Positions 1-9,582 of a stretch of DNA of 64,000 bases are shown in pieces (the stretch's first letter is position 1; each line of letters starts with the position of its first letter). The position numbers and the translations under genes were made by a program. The DNA is from Polaribacter porphyrae (GTDB lineage Bacteria; Bacteroidota; Bacteroidia; Flavobacteriales; Flavobacteriaceae). The stretch is taken from contig NZ_MSCN01000001.1 of NCBI RefSeq assembly GCF_002954685.1, positions 2,488,937-2,552,936 of the forward strand, read 5' to 3'. The notes under the pieces were generated by a model. That model was not told where the DNA came from. It searched no databases and saw only the letters and a program-made list of their open reading frames with translations.

Positions 1-59
1 ATACACATATGATATAAAAAAGAATTTTAAAAAATTTCGAAGAAACTCTATACATTATT

Positions 60-1127
60 TTAAATTTTGGCATCAAAAACAAGTTGAATAGTTTTATCTA
101 AATCTTCTTTATTGTATGCATATTTTCTTTCTGTATTAACTCTGTGAACTATTACCATTTTAGAATGGGGATATATACCAAGTAATTGAATACTTTTACC
201 TGTATGGAAATATGAATTCATTTTTTTTAAATCTTCTGTTAAATTTAATCTCCACAACATTCCATAGCCAATTCTCTTTTTTTTATTATAAACAGAATAT
301 GGTTTTGTACTAACATCTATCCATTCTTTTGGCACAATTTGTTTATTATTCCAAACACCATTATTTAAATATAACTGCCCAAATAAAGCCAAATCTCTGC
401 TAGACATTCTAAAATGATATGCTGGATATGCCGATTTACTTTTTTGATATTTATAATATCCATCTACATTAGAAATATCTGTTTTTTCTTTAGAATCACC
501 ATCAATATTTATAGAAATTTCTTTGTAATCTTTCATTTTTAAAGGTATTGCTATATTCTCTAGAAATAAATTATAAAGACCTTTTTCTGTTTGATTTTCT
601 AAAATTGCTCCCAAAGTATTAAAATCCCAATTATTATAAAAATAATAAGTCCCAGGTTGTTTAGAGTTGCGTTTTGGAAGATATTTTTTCATATTTTTTG
701 TCATTGCTGATGCCAAATGATAAACTCCAGATTTTGACTTTAGTAAATCAGCTACTCTTGCTTTAGACTCTATATCTGTAAGTTTAGGAGCTATATCTTG
801 AATACCTAATTCTTTCATTGTCATAGAAGTGTCAATTTTTTTTTGCTGAACTGCAATTCCAATTAATGAATGAATTAAGGGTTTTCTTATTGAATGAATA
901 ATATGTTTTTCTGATGTATTTCCCCAGCTAAAAATAGTTTCACCTTCTACTACAACTATCATAGAAGTCGCACCAGTTGATTCTAAAAATGCTTTTAAAA
1001 CTTCTAATTTTTTTGGAGAATATCCTTTTTTATTTGCTGTATTACAGCTGAATAAGATAAACACCGTACAAAATACTATGGTATATTTCACTAATTTATT
1101 CTTATTGATTGTCATTCTAAAAATCAT
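60..1127 (-). CDS. Serine hydrolase lipoprotein, beta-lactamase / D-Ala-D-Ala peptidase fold (class C-like)
   Basis: The 355-residue product has a lipoprotein signal with the lipobox Cys near residue 28 (ILFSC), so it should be anchored outside the inner membrane. The serine-acylase signature is complete: SIRK (Ser79, Lys82), YNN (Tyr163) and a late HTGK in the KTG position. It is therefore probably an active serine hydrolase. Family members act as D-aminopeptidases, D,D-carboxypeptidases or esterases; sequence alone does not give the substrate. It is divergent from the adjacent regulator gene, with 81 bp between them. The many enzymes for D-residues nearby make a D-peptide substrate plausible, but that is inference. 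A second ATG four codons in is also possible. Confidence 0.85.
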   Translation of the reverse strand: MIFRMTINKNKLVKYTIVFCTVFILFSCNTANKKGYSPKKLEVLKAFLESTGATSMIVVVEGETIFSWGNTSEKHIIHSIRKPLIHSLIGIAVQQKKIDTSMTMKELGIQDIAPKLTDIESKARVADLLKSKSGVYHLASAMTKNMKKYLPKRNSKQPGTYYFYNNWDFNTLGAILENQTEKGLYNLFLENIAIPLKMKDYKEISINIDGDSKEKTDISNVDGYYKYQKSKSAYPAYHFRMSSRDLALFGQLYLNNGVWNNKQIVPKEWIDVSTKPYSVYNKKKRIGYGMLWRLNLTEDLKKMNSYFHTGKSIQLLGIYPHSKMVIVHRVNTERKYAYNKEDLDKTIQLVFDAKI

Positions 1128-1208
1128 TTTTAATAATGATGAATAATTAGTTTAGTATCAAATTAACTTGAATTTTTAATATATTCGTAACACCAGTTTT
1201 TATAAATT

Positions 1209-2720
1209 ATGAATACCAATTATAAGTTTGCAATTAGTAGAATTAAAGAAGAATATGAAAATCAAGAAAAAATAAAACCTTTTAATATCTACATCGTTTT
1301 ATATAGAAGTATAAAAAAATGTATCATAAATAAAGATTTACCTCATAATTGGGTACTACCTTCAACAAGATATTTAGCTGAAGAGTTGGGATTTTCTAGA
1401 ACTACAATTAATAAAACTTACGAATTATTACAATTAGAAAAACTAATTTTAGCAAAAGTAGGATCAGGAAATAGAGTGAATTACGATAATTCTATCAATA
1501 GTATAGAAAACAACGATTTTAATAAGAAAAATAAAAAGCTTAAATATCCTAAAATTACAAAAAAAGGGAAGTTATTTTTAACAAATATGTCCTTAATAAA
1601 TAGGCCTAATGATAGCCATTTAACGTTTAAACCAGGTTTACCACCTATGGATATTTTTCCAGTAAATCAGTGGAAAAATTTATTAAACACGTATTGGAGA
1701 CATATAAAATCATCAGGATTATCTTATCATCAATCTACGGGTTTAGAAGAGCTAAAAAAAAGCCTCAGAAATTATTTGAATGTAAGTAGAAATATAAAAT
1801 GTAATCATAATCAAATAGTTGTTGTTTCTGGTAATTTACAATCTTTATACCTAATAACTTCTGCATTGATAGAAAAAGGAGATGCTGCTATTTTAGAGAA
1901 TCCTACCTTTCCTAATGTACATTCAGTTTTTAAAAGTCAAGGAGCAAATATTCTTGGAGTTGGTCTTGATGATGAAGGAGTTGATATAAAAAAAATAAAA
2001 TCGTTAAATAATTTAAAACCAAAATTAATACACACCACACCATCAAACCACTATCCTACAGGTGTTAAAATGAGCTTAAAAAGAAGAAAAGAATTATTAA
2101 AGTGGGCATCAAAAAATAAGGGCTTAATTATTGAAAATGATTATGAAAATGAAGTTGCAAATTATACAGAAAGTTTACCAAGCATTTTTAGTTTAGATAA
2201 AGAAGATAGAACTATTTATTTAAGTACTTTTAATAGGTTGTTACACCCTTCATTAAGATTAGGGTTTATGATTGTCCCAAATTTTTTAAGACCAACTATT
2301 GAAGCCTTGCAAGAACACTCTCATCGATTTGTAACACCTTCTATTCAGGTAGTTATGAATCAATTTATAGAAAGAAATTATTTATTTCAGCATATTAAAA
2401 ACATCACAAAAACAGCTAAATTAAGACACGAAACGTTTGTTAAAGAGTTTGAAAATAACAACAAAACAATGTTCATAGAACATAAAGTATTTTCTAACTT
2501 TCATGTAATAGCAAAATTTAAAAAGCCTGTAAGCGAAAAAAAAGAATTAGCAATTGTAAAAAAGTTATCTCAACATAAAATAGTGGTATTCTCTTTAAGT
2601 AAATGCTTTTTGAGTAAGGAAAAAGAACAAGGGTTAATTTTTGGGTATGCAGCTGTAAGATTAAATGTTATTAAACAAAAAGTAATACAAATGAAAGAAA
2701 TTTTAAACAAAGAATTCTGA
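1209..2720 (+). CDS. MocR/GabR-family transcriptional regulator with degenerate PLP site
   Basis: The 503-residue protein has a GntR-type winged helix (about residues 25-90) fused to an aminotransferase class I fold. In MocR proteins the aminotransferase domain normally binds PLP through a lysine in a TF(S/N)K motif and holds the pyridine nitrogen with the first Asp of EDDYD. Here these positions read TFNR (Arg343) and ENDYE (Asn310), so both anchoring residues are replaced. The paralogue at 13594-15042 keeps both (Lys331, Asp298). The NPTFP and HTTPSNHYPTG segments are kept. It is probably an effector-independent or differently tuned partner regulator of the LTD/peptidase operon directly downstream. 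Confidence 0.9.
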   Translation: MNTNYKFAISRIKEEYENQEKIKPFNIYIVLYRSIKKCIINKDLPHNWVLPSTRYLAEELGFSRTTINKTYELLQLEKLILAKVGSGNRVNYDNSINSIENNDFNKKNKKLKYPKITKKGKLFLTNMSLINRPNDSHLTFKPGLPPMDIFPVNQWKNLLNTYWRHIKSSGLSYHQSTGLEELKKSLRNYLNVSRNIKCNHNQIVVVSGNLQSLYLITSALIEKGDAAILENPTFPNVHSVFKSQGANILGVGLDDEGVDIKKIKSLNNLKPKLIHTTPSNHYPTGVKMSLKRRKELLKWASKNKGLIIENDYENEVANYTESLPSIFSLDKEDRTIYLSTFNRLLHPSLRLGFMIVPNFLRPTIEALQEHSHRFVTPSIQVVMNQFIERNYLFQHIKNITKTAKLRHETFVKEFENNNKTMFIEHKVFSNFHVIAKFKKPVSEKKELAIVKKLSQHKIVVFSLSKCFLSKEKEQGLIFGYAAVRLNVIKQKVIQMKEILNKEF

Positions 2721-2752
2721 AATTTTATAAACTAATTAATAACACTTGCATA

Positions 2753-2813
2753 TTGGTATTTATAATTTTATTGAATTGGTATTAAATATAAGTTTAAATC
2801 TACTATAACTTTA
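2753..2813 (+). promoter_or_regulatory. MocR-type promoter: TTGGTAT direct repeats plus -7 box
   Basis: TTGGTATT starts at 2753 and again at 2776, 23 bp apart on the same face of the helix. A TAACTTTA element at 2806-2813 resembles the Bacteroidota -7 box TAnnTTTG. The same layout occurs at 15044, 31913 and 34765. It lies 41 bp before the start of the first LTD gene and should drive the operon that follows. Binding by a MocR protein is inferred. Confidence 0.65.
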
Positions 2814-2853
2814 CTACACTAACAATTTTTATTAAAACATAAAACCGATAAAT

Positions 2854-4617
2854 ATGAAAAAAAACTACTTTTTCCTTTCTTTTCTTTTTTGTTCATTTTT
2901 AAGCTTTTCGCAAAATGTAACAATTACAAAAATTATTGAAGCTGGGTGTGCAGATCCATTTGTAAAAACTGTTGAACTGTATGTTGATGGAACTGTTGAT
3001 TTTTCAACAGAAGTAACTGTAAATTATATGAGTAATGGTGGTGCTTGGGATGGAACCAAAATAGATGTTACAGGTTTAGGTTCTGTTACAAATTCTTTTG
3101 TTTATATAGTAAGAGATATCCCTTTAATGCAAGCAGAATTTCCAAATACAACTTTTACAGAAAATGTAAATACTGTGATAACTTCAACAGCTACAAACGG
3201 AGATGATGGCTATCAAATAGTCTTAAATGGAAATGTTGTAAGTCAATTTGGTAAAACAATGACAGATGCAGATAACGATACTGAATCTAATTGGAATCAT
3301 AATGATGCAGTAGCAACAAGAAAAACAGGCATTGCAGATACAGGAGTTTGGGATCGCTCACAATGGGATATTACAGCAGAAAATGATTTAGATGATTTTA
3401 CAAATTGTCAAGATTCTGCAGATCCAAAAACTAAAAATTTAGAAACATATTTTGCCACTCTAGGAAGCACATATTCTTTAGGTTCTGGTTCTGGTTGGAC
3501 ACCAACTGCTAATACTTGTACTACAAGTTTAGGTGATATAAATACATCTTGTACAACTGTAGCTGTAGGAGCATCAGATGATACTTATACAGCCTATATT
3601 GATTTTGCTGGTGGAAATAATGGAAAAACATTTATTGTAAGTACAACATCAGGTACTGTTGGTGGAGATAATCCAACATCAATGGCAACAGGTACAATAG
3701 AAATTTCTGGAATTGCTGAAGGAACAGATATTACTGTAACAATTAATGATACTGCAGATGGTGGAGTTTGCGATTTAAGTAAAACAGTAGAAAGTCCTGC
3801 TTGTATTCCTTTAATCATTAATGAAGTACTTTTTGACCCAGCAAGTGATGATTCTGGTACAACAGCAATAGAAGGTGATGCAAATGGAGATGGTACAAGA
3901 GATCCTTCTCAAGATGAATTTATTGAGTTTTTTAATATTTCAGATGTTGCTTTAGATATTAGTGGCTACAAAATGTTTGATGCAACTGCTTTAAACAATG
4001 ATGCACCTAGACATATTTTTCCAGCATCAACAATAATTCCAGCTAAAAGTTCATTGGTTTTATTTGGTGGAGGAACACCAACAGGAACTTTTGGAGGAGC
4101 TATAGTACAAACTGCATCAGAAGGAGCTATAGCAGATGATAGATCATTAAGCTTAACAAATGGAGGAGATTTAATTACGATTAAAAATACAAATGATGAT
4201 ATTGCACTTGTTTATGCAAGTTCATCAACAGGAATTAATCATGGGTCTAATGTATCTGTAACTAGGAGTCCAGATATTACTGGTAATTTTGTGTTACATA
4301 CAGATGCAAACACTAGTTTAGATTTTTCTCCAGGAACAAAACTTGATGGAGCTACAACACTATCTATAGATAATTTAGATGAGAGTAATTTTAAATTATT
4401 TCCAAATCCAGTTTCAGTAGGAAATAGATTTATTACAATTCAATCTAATTCTAATGATAAATTAGAGGTAAGTGTCTTTAATCTTTTAGGGAAAAGAGTA
4501 AAAAGTGAATTCGTAAATAATCAACAATTAAATATTGAAAATCTATCTACAGGTATCTATCTAATTAAGATATCACAAGCAAATTCATCAATTACTAAAA
4601 AATTATTGGTGAAATAG
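2854..4617 (+). CDS. Secreted LTD-domain protein with T9SS type A sorting tail
   Basis: The 587-residue product begins with a Sec signal peptide ending near FSQ. After it comes a diverged LTD-like beta-sandwich (from VTITKIIEAG), then an Ig-like linker. A typical lamin-tail domain (LTD) follows, from LIINEVLFDP to FSPGTKLDG. The last 80 residues are a T9SS sorting domain (LFPNPV ... GIYLIKI ... KKLLVK). The LTD carries a calcium-loop-like GDANGDGTRD insertion followed by DEFIEFFN. T9SS cargo is exported across the outer membrane and usually attached to the cell surface. The function of bacterial LTDs is not settled; they are mostly treated as adhesion or binding modules. First gene after the 2753 promoter. 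Confidence 0.8.
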   Translation: MKKNYFFLSFLFCSFLSFSQNVTITKIIEAGCADPFVKTVELYVDGTVDFSTEVTVNYMSNGGAWDGTKIDVTGLGSVTNSFVYIVRDIPLMQAEFPNTTFTENVNTVITSTATNGDDGYQIVLNGNVVSQFGKTMTDADNDTESNWNHNDAVATRKTGIADTGVWDRSQWDITAENDLDDFTNCQDSADPKTKNLETYFATLGSTYSLGSGSGWTPTANTCTTSLGDINTSCTTVAVGASDDTYTAYIDFAGGNNGKTFIVSTTSGTVGGDNPTSMATGTIEISGIAEGTDITVTINDTADGGVCDLSKTVESPACIPLIINEVLFDPASDDSGTTAIEGDANGDGTRDPSQDEFIEFFNISDVALDISGYKMFDATALNNDAPRHIFPASTIIPAKSSLVLFGGGTPTGTFGGAIVQTASEGAIADDRSLSLTNGGDLITIKNTNDDIALVYASSSTGINHGSNVSVTRSPDITGNFVLHTDANTSLDFSPGTKLDGATTLSIDNLDESNFKLFPNPVSVGNRFITIQSNSNDKLEVSVFNLLGKRVKSEFVNNQQLNIENLSTGIYLIKISQANSSITKKLLVK

Positions 4618-4642
4618 TATTAGATACTATTTTATATATTTT

Positions 4643-4672
4643 AACTAGTGCTATATTAAAATAGTACTAGTT
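4643..4672 (+). other. Intergenic hairpin between two LTD genes
   Basis: AACTAGTGCTAT at 4643-4654 pairs with ATAGTACTAGTT at 4661-4672 (12 bp, one G-U), with a 6-nt loop. No T-tract follows, so it is more likely an RNA-stability or processing element inside the operon than a strong terminator. It may let the first LTD gene be expressed more than the genes behind it (inference). Confidence 0.5.
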
Positions 4673-4709
4673 GGTTTATCATTATTTAGAAAATTAAATC
4701 AATAAGAAA

Positions 4710-5714
4710 ATGAATATTTCAAAATCTTTATTTAAAAATTTTATCGCCTTATTTTTAGGGAGTTTAGTTTTAGTTTCTTGTGAAACAGAAGATATATTAC
4801 CAGCTGTAGAACTCTCTGTAGATACTGTAAATTTAGGTGAGGATTCACAATCTGTTGTTTTAACTGCTACTTTAAATAGTAGTGCTGCAGAAAATATTAC
4901 AATTCCAATCACTTATACTGGCACAGCCTCTACATCAGATTATTCAACTTCAGGAACAAGTATTTCAATTTCATCAGGGAATACTTCAGGTTCTCTAACT
5001 ATTTCTAGCATACAAGATACAGACATAGAAGGTGAAGAAACTATCATAGCCAGTCTTGGTAATGCTTCTGGATTTTTAGCATTGGGAATAAATGAAATTA
5101 CCATTTCTTTACATGATGATGATGCAGATTCTGATAATGATGGTGTTTTAGATGCAAACGATAATTGCCCTAATACACCAGGAGATATTGCAAATGATGG
5201 TTGTCCGTTTTTAGGATTTATCATCAACGAAGTCTTGTATGATCCAGCTTCTGACTTAACTGGAGATGCAAATGGAGATGGAACAAGAGATGCAAATGAA
5301 GATGAATTTATAGAGTTTTTTAATTCTGGATTAGAATTAGATATTTCTGGCTACACTATAGAAGATGCAAGTAGATTAAGACACACTTTTCCTACTGGTT
5401 CTATTATTCCTAAAAATGGAGTATTAGTTCTTTTTGGAGGAGGAGTAGCACCTACAAATTTTGGAGTTGTTACCTTTCAAACAGCCTCTGAAGGATTATT
5501 AAATATGAATAACAGTGGAGATGTAATAACCATTAAAGATACAACAGGTGCAGTTATCCTGACTTTTGATGTTGAACCTTTATCAAACAATCCAAATGAA
5601 TCATACACAAGAAACCCGGATTTAACAGGTAGTTTTGAGCAACATTCAACAATTACAGCAGCTAATGGAGCCTTATTTTCACCAGGAACTAAATTAGATG
5701 GTTCATCATTTTAA
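4710..5714 (+). CDS. Lipoprotein with Calx-beta, thrombospondin type-3-like and LTD modules
   Basis: The 334-residue lipoprotein has its lipobox Cys near residue 24 (VLVSCE). A Calx-beta-like domain covers about residues 30-135. An acidic calcium-binding segment of thrombospondin type-3 style (DSDNDGVLDANDNCP) follows. One LTD runs to the C-terminus, from IINEVLYDPASD to FSPGTKLDG. Unlike its neighbours it has no T9SS tail, which fits anchoring by lipid instead. The LTD contains the same GDANGDGTRD loop. It lies 92 bp after the first LTD gene and 16 bp before the DcuC-like carrier gene, so it is probably co-transcribed. Likely a calcium-dependent surface binding protein; no enzymatic motif is seen. 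Confidence 0.8.
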   Translation: MNISKSLFKNFIALFLGSLVLVSCETEDILPAVELSVDTVNLGEDSQSVVLTATLNSSAAENITIPITYTGTASTSDYSTSGTSISISSGNTSGSLTISSIQDTDIEGEETIIASLGNASGFLALGINEITISLHDDDADSDNDGVLDANDNCPNTPGDIANDGCPFLGFIINEVLYDPASDLTGDANGDGTRDANEDEFIEFFNSGLELDISGYTIEDASRLRHTFPTGSIIPKNGVLVLFGGGVAPTNFGVVTFQTASEGLLNMNNSGDVITIKDTTGAVILTFDVEPLSNNPNESYTRNPDLTGSFEQHSTITAANGALFSPGTKLDGSSF

Positions 5715-5730
5715 AATTTAAAAATTTACT

Positions 5731-7113
5731 TTGAGCAGTTATTTAGGCATTTTCATTTCCTTATTTTTTGTAGTAATCGTTGCAAGGCTTTTGCTAAAAA
5801 AATACAATCCACACGCAGTTTTACTAATTGCAGGTTTGTTAATGCTTATTGTTGCTCAAATTTTAAATTACAATTTACCAGTGTTAAAAAATCCAACAGG
5901 TTTTTCTGGTTTCGATTTATTTAGATACATTAAAGAATCTTTTGCAAAAACCAATTCAGGTGTAGGTTTAATGATTATGTCTATTGGCGGTTTTGTAGCC
6001 TATATCGATAAAATAGGAGCTTCTAAAATGTTAGTTCAAGTTGCAATGAAGCCTTTAAAATTATTTAAAAAATACCCTTACTTAGCTGCATCTATGGTTA
6101 TCCCTATTGGCCAAATTTTATTTACGGCTATTCCATCTGCAGCTGGTTTGGGTTTATTACTTATGGCATCTTTATTTCCAATTTTGGTCAATTTAGGTGT
6201 GAGTAGATTATCTGCAGTTTCTGTAATTACAGCAGCTACAGCTTTTGGTATTGGCCCAGCATCAGCAATAACTGCAAGTGCAACATCAATAACAGGCATA
6301 GATACTATTGTTTTCTTTTTAGATTATCAAATTCCTTTAGTTTGGACTTTAACAATATCAATGATGATTACGTATTATTTGGTAAATAAGTATTTTGATA
6401 AAAAAGACAAAACAAATGAAGATAAAACAAATACGATTGATGTTAAAACAGAAGAAATTACTCAAAATGATACACCAATTATTTATGCTATTATTCCTGT
6501 TTTACCAATCATATTATTGATTGTCTTTTCCAAAATATTTGACTTTTTTCCAACACCAATCACTTTAGATACAACAACAGCAATGTTTATCAGTTTATTC
6601 ATCGCTATTATTTTTGAGCTGATTAGAACCCGAAATATAAAACAAGTAATGAGTTCTTTACAAACATTTTGGAACGGAATGGGTAATATTTTTAAAACCG
6701 TAGTTACGTTAATTATAACAGCAGATATTTTTGCAAAAGGATTGATAAGTTTAGGTTTTATAGACGGATTAATTTCACTTACAGAAAATGCTGGTTTAGG
6801 TGCAGTTGGTATTGGTATTGTAATGTCTGTAATGATTTTCTTGGCATCAATGCTTATGGGAAGTGGAAATGCATCCTTTTTTGCATTTGGTCCTTTAATT
6901 CCTAAAATCACAAAATCTTTAGGTATAGAAAGTAGCTCTATAATTTTACCAATGCAATTATCTGCATCTATGGGTAGAACAGTTTCGCCAGTTGCAGGTG
7001 TTATTATTGCAACTGCAGAAATTGCAGGAGTTACCACTTTGCAAATTGTGAAAAGAAATTTAATTCCTCTAACTGTAGCATTAATTATAATGTTAACATA
7101 TCACTATATATAA
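5731..7113 (+). CDS. DcuC-family C4-dicarboxylate/aspartate carrier
   Basis: The 460-residue polytopic membrane protein has about 12 hydrophobic segments and matches the DcuC family (anaerobic C4-dicarboxylate carriers). Shared features include MSIGGFVAYIDKIGAS, the IPSAAGLGLLLMASLFP stretch, and the repeated half with MGSGNASFFAFGPLIP. It begins with TTG; no in-frame ATG fits the predicted first membrane segment. Its stop directly abuts the ATG of the isoaspartyl dipeptidase gene. That coupling suggests the carrier moves aspartate or another C4 acid released from beta-aspartyl peptides. Substrate and direction are inference; family members carry out uptake, exchange or efflux. Confidence 0.8.
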   Translation: MSSYLGIFISLFFVVIVARLLLKKYNPHAVLLIAGLLMLIVAQILNYNLPVLKNPTGFSGFDLFRYIKESFAKTNSGVGLMIMSIGGFVAYIDKIGASKMLVQVAMKPLKLFKKYPYLAASMVIPIGQILFTAIPSAAGLGLLLMASLFPILVNLGVSRLSAVSVITAATAFGIGPASAITASATSITGIDTIVFFLDYQIPLVWTLTISMMITYYLVNKYFDKKDKTNEDKTNTIDVKTEEITQNDTPIIYAIIPVLPIILLIVFSKIFDFFPTPITLDTTTAMFISLFIAIIFELIRTRNIKQVMSSLQTFWNGMGNIFKTVVTLIITADIFAKGLISLGFIDGLISLTENAGLGAVGIGIVMSVMIFLASMLMGSGNASFFAFGPLIPKITKSLGIESSSIILPMQLSASMGRTVSPVAGVIIATAEIAGVTTLQIVKRNLIPLTVALIIMLTYHYI

Positions 7114-8262
7114 ATGTTTACGATACTAAAAAATACAAAATTATATAGCCCAAAGTTTTTGGGTACAAAAGATATTTTAATTGTTGGCGAAAAAATTATA
7201 GCTATTGAAGATAATCTAGACGCTTATATTAATGATAAAACAAATGTTTGGGATGCTGAAGGAAAAATAGTTACTCCAGGTTTAATCGATCAGCATATTC
7301 ACGTAATTGGTGCAGGAGGCAAAAAAAGTTTTTCTTCTATGACACCAGAAGTACAACTTTCTGAACTCATAGCTTGTGGATCTACAACCATAAATAGTTT
7401 ACTAGGTACAGATGGCACAGTTAGAGACATTAGAACTTTATATGGAAAAGTAAAAGCTCTGGAACAAGAAGGTATTTCAACCTCTATGTTTTGTGGTTAT
7501 TATGGAGTTGATACACCAACCATTACAGATTCAATTCAAGCTGATATGATTTTTATTGATAAAGTTGTAGGCTGTAAAATTGCGATAAGTGATATCCGTT
7601 CTTCTTACCCAACAGCAATTGAGTTATTAAGAAAATTAAATCAAATAAGAAATGGTGGATTTATTGGTGGAAAAAAAGGAATTTTACATGTTCATTTAGG
7701 CGATTTAGATACCAAAATGGATTTGCTTTTTGAACTCGTTCAAAAATATCAATTTCCAATAGAACACATCTCTCCAACACACGTAGCTAGAACAAAACCT
7801 TTATTTGACCAAGCTATAGAGTTTGCAAAATTAGGAGGAATGATAGACATAACCACAGCAGCATCACAATATATAGCTCCTTATAAATCTGTTTTGTATG
7901 CTTTAGAACAAGGAGTTTCTATAGATAATCTTACATTTAGTACAGATGGTCATGCAGGTTTAACAAAGTTTGACGCAGATGGTAAAGATGTTGGTACAAA
8001 AAGTGCAATGATTCATAAAAACCTTCAAGAAACTATATTATTAGTAAAAGAAGGAAACGTATCTATAGAAGAAGCTTTTAAGTTGGTCACTACAAATCCT
8101 GCTAAAAATTTAGGTTTAAAACACAAAGGAACTATCAAAGTAAATAATGATGCTGATTTCTGTTGTTTTGATAAAGATTTAAACCTAGTTGATGTATTTG
8201 CTAAAGGAAAACAAATGATGAAAGATGGTAAAGTTATTGTAAAAGGGAATTTTGAATCTTAA
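7114..8262 (+). CDS. iadA: Isoaspartyl (beta-aspartyl) dipeptidase
   Basis: The 382-residue amidohydrolase has no signal peptide, so it is cytoplasmic. Metal ligands of the IadA subgroup are visible: HIH (His61, His63), the carbamylated-lysine position in VGCKIAISD (Lys155), LHVHLGD (His192/194), PTHV (His223) and STDGH (Asp278). The length matches the family. IadA hydrolyses dipeptides with an N-terminal beta-linked aspartate, which arise from damaged proteins, from cyanophycin (beta-Asp-Arg) or from some cell-wall cross-bridges. It is translationally coupled to the DcuC-like gene upstream (0-bp gap) and sits 1 bp before the porin gene. Peptides would enter by the porins, be split here, and aspartate handled by the carrier (inference). 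Confidence 0.9.
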   Translation: MFTILKNTKLYSPKFLGTKDILIVGEKIIAIEDNLDAYINDKTNVWDAEGKIVTPGLIDQHIHVIGAGGKKSFSSMTPEVQLSELIACGSTTINSLLGTDGTVRDIRTLYGKVKALEQEGISTSMFCGYYGVDTPTITDSIQADMIFIDKVVGCKIAISDIRSSYPTAIELLRKLNQIRNGGFIGGKKGILHVHLGDLDTKMDLLFELVQKYQFPIEHISPTHVARTKPLFDQAIEFAKLGGMIDITTAASQYIAPYKSVLYALEQGVSIDNLTFSTDGHAGLTKFDADGKDVGTKSAMIHKNLQETILLVKEGNVSIEEAFKLVTTNPAKNLGLKHKGTIKVNNDADFCCFDKDLNLVDVFAKGKQMMKDGKVIVKGNFES

Positions 8263-8263
8263 G

Positions 8264-9580
8264 ATGAAAAATATAATTATGAGGAATTTTAAAATAATTA
8301 TTGCTTTAATAGTTTTTTTGTTCGTAGTTGAGTCAATAGCTCAAAACACTCAATTAAACAGTTATAGTTTTGGAGAAGGTTATAATTTTAATAACGATAA
8401 TGGTAGTACTGTAAAGTTGCAAGGATACATTCAACCTGGTTTTGAAGTCAGAGGATATTCTAATGGAACTACAGATGCAGAAACCAGATTTAGAATGCGA
8501 AGATTGCGTTTGCGTTTATCTGGAAAATCTGCTAACGAACGTTTTAGTTATCGTTTACAAGTAGATTTGGCTGGTCAAAATGAAGTTGAAACAGAAAACA
8601 GCAATTATTTATTAGATGCTTTTATTACATATGCAATAACAAACAGAATAAAAGTAACTTTTGGGCAAAGAGCAACACAAACAGACAATAGAGAATTGTT
8701 TATGAATTCTAATTCATTACAACTCATAGAAAGAAGTCGATTAACCTCTGCTTTTGCAAGTATTCGAGAATTTGGATTATTTCTTGACGGACGCTTTAGA
8801 ACAGGTGGAGGTTCACAATTAAAATCATATTTCGTGCTCACAAATGGAGATGGAGCTAACGTTTTTTCTGGTGATAGAGGAGGTTTAAAAGTTGGGGGAA
8901 GATTAGACTTTCTTCCTTTCGGTTTATTTACAAACTTTGGGCAATTTAGACAAGCTGATGTCGTAAGAGAAAGAACGCCAAAATTAGTAGTTGGTGTGCA
9001 TTTGAGTCAAAATAATGGAATGAGCAGCAGAAGAGGAAGAGATAGTGGAGCTATTGTGTATTTAGATGCAAACAATAACGATGCTTTACCAGATTATACA
9101 AAATATGGAGTCGATTTTTTATTCAAATACAAAGGTTTTTCAGCATTAGGAGAATTCATAAAATCTACAGCTTCAGTTCCAGGAAATATAACACAGAGAG
9201 TTAGAAATGATGGTTCTACATCTTCAACATTTCTAGTAAATGGAACACAAGATATCGAAAACTATGTAAGAGGAAGAATGATGTTAGGAGAAGCCTATAA
9301 CATTCAAATGGGGTATTTATTTAGAAACGGAATCTCAATTGATGGAAGATACACACACTTAATTGCAGATGAACATTCCTTTTTAAATAACGCTACTTTT
9401 TATAACAGACCAAATTATTACACAATTGGGGTTAGTAAGTATTTATCAAGAAGTTATGGTGCTAAAATACAGGCATCATACACGTATGTTGATGCAAATG
9501 ATGGCATAAATGATTTAAACAGCAATCCCATTACAGGTAATGAAAGTTTGGTAAGAGTAATGTTAACACTGGCTTTTTAA
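8264..9580 (+). CDS. Outer-membrane porin, phosphate-selective porin O/P (OprP) family
   Basis: The product is a signal peptide (cleavage near SIAQ) followed by an outer-membrane beta-barrel of OprO/OprP type. Typical features are the early GYIQPGFEVRG strand, the RMRRLRLRLSG segment, FGQRATQTDNRELFM and a C-terminal aromatic strand ending in LAF. The ATG at 8264 was chosen because a longer frame from a TTG at 8252 would overlap iadA; a second ATG at 8279 is possible. In this family basic residues in the channel select anions, which would suit acidic peptides or dicarboxylates. A paralogue follows at 11133. Co-transcribed with iadA. Confidence 0.8.
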   Translation: MKNIIMRNFKIIIALIVFLFVVESIAQNTQLNSYSFGEGYNFNNDNGSTVKLQGYIQPGFEVRGYSNGTTDAETRFRMRRLRLRLSGKSANERFSYRLQVDLAGQNEVETENSNYLLDAFITYAITNRIKVTFGQRATQTDNRELFMNSNSLQLIERSRLTSAFASIREFGLFLDGRFRTGGGSQLKSYFVLTNGDGANVFSGDRGGLKVGGRLDFLPFGLFTNFGQFRQADVVRERTPKLVVGVHLSQNNGMSSRRGRDSGAIVYLDANNNDALPDYTKYGVDFLFKYKGFSALGEFIKSTASVPGNITQRVRNDGSTSSTFLVNGTQDIENYVRGRMMLGEAYNIQMGYLFRNGISIDGRYTHLIADEHSFLNNATFYNRPNYYTIGVSKYLSRSYGAKIQASYTYVDANDGINDLNSNPITGNESLVRVMLTLAF

Positions 9581-9582
9581 GA

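Noticed and set aside
6483..7037. A 184-codon open frame on the - strand inside the DcuC-like gene
   Set aside because: It is a shadow of a hydrophobic coding sequence; no start context, and the + strand gene is clearly a family member.
7114..8262. Cyanophycin degradation as the firm function of the first operon
   Set aside because: Isoaspartyl dipeptidase fits, but no recognisable cyanophycinase is present; kept only as an alternative.
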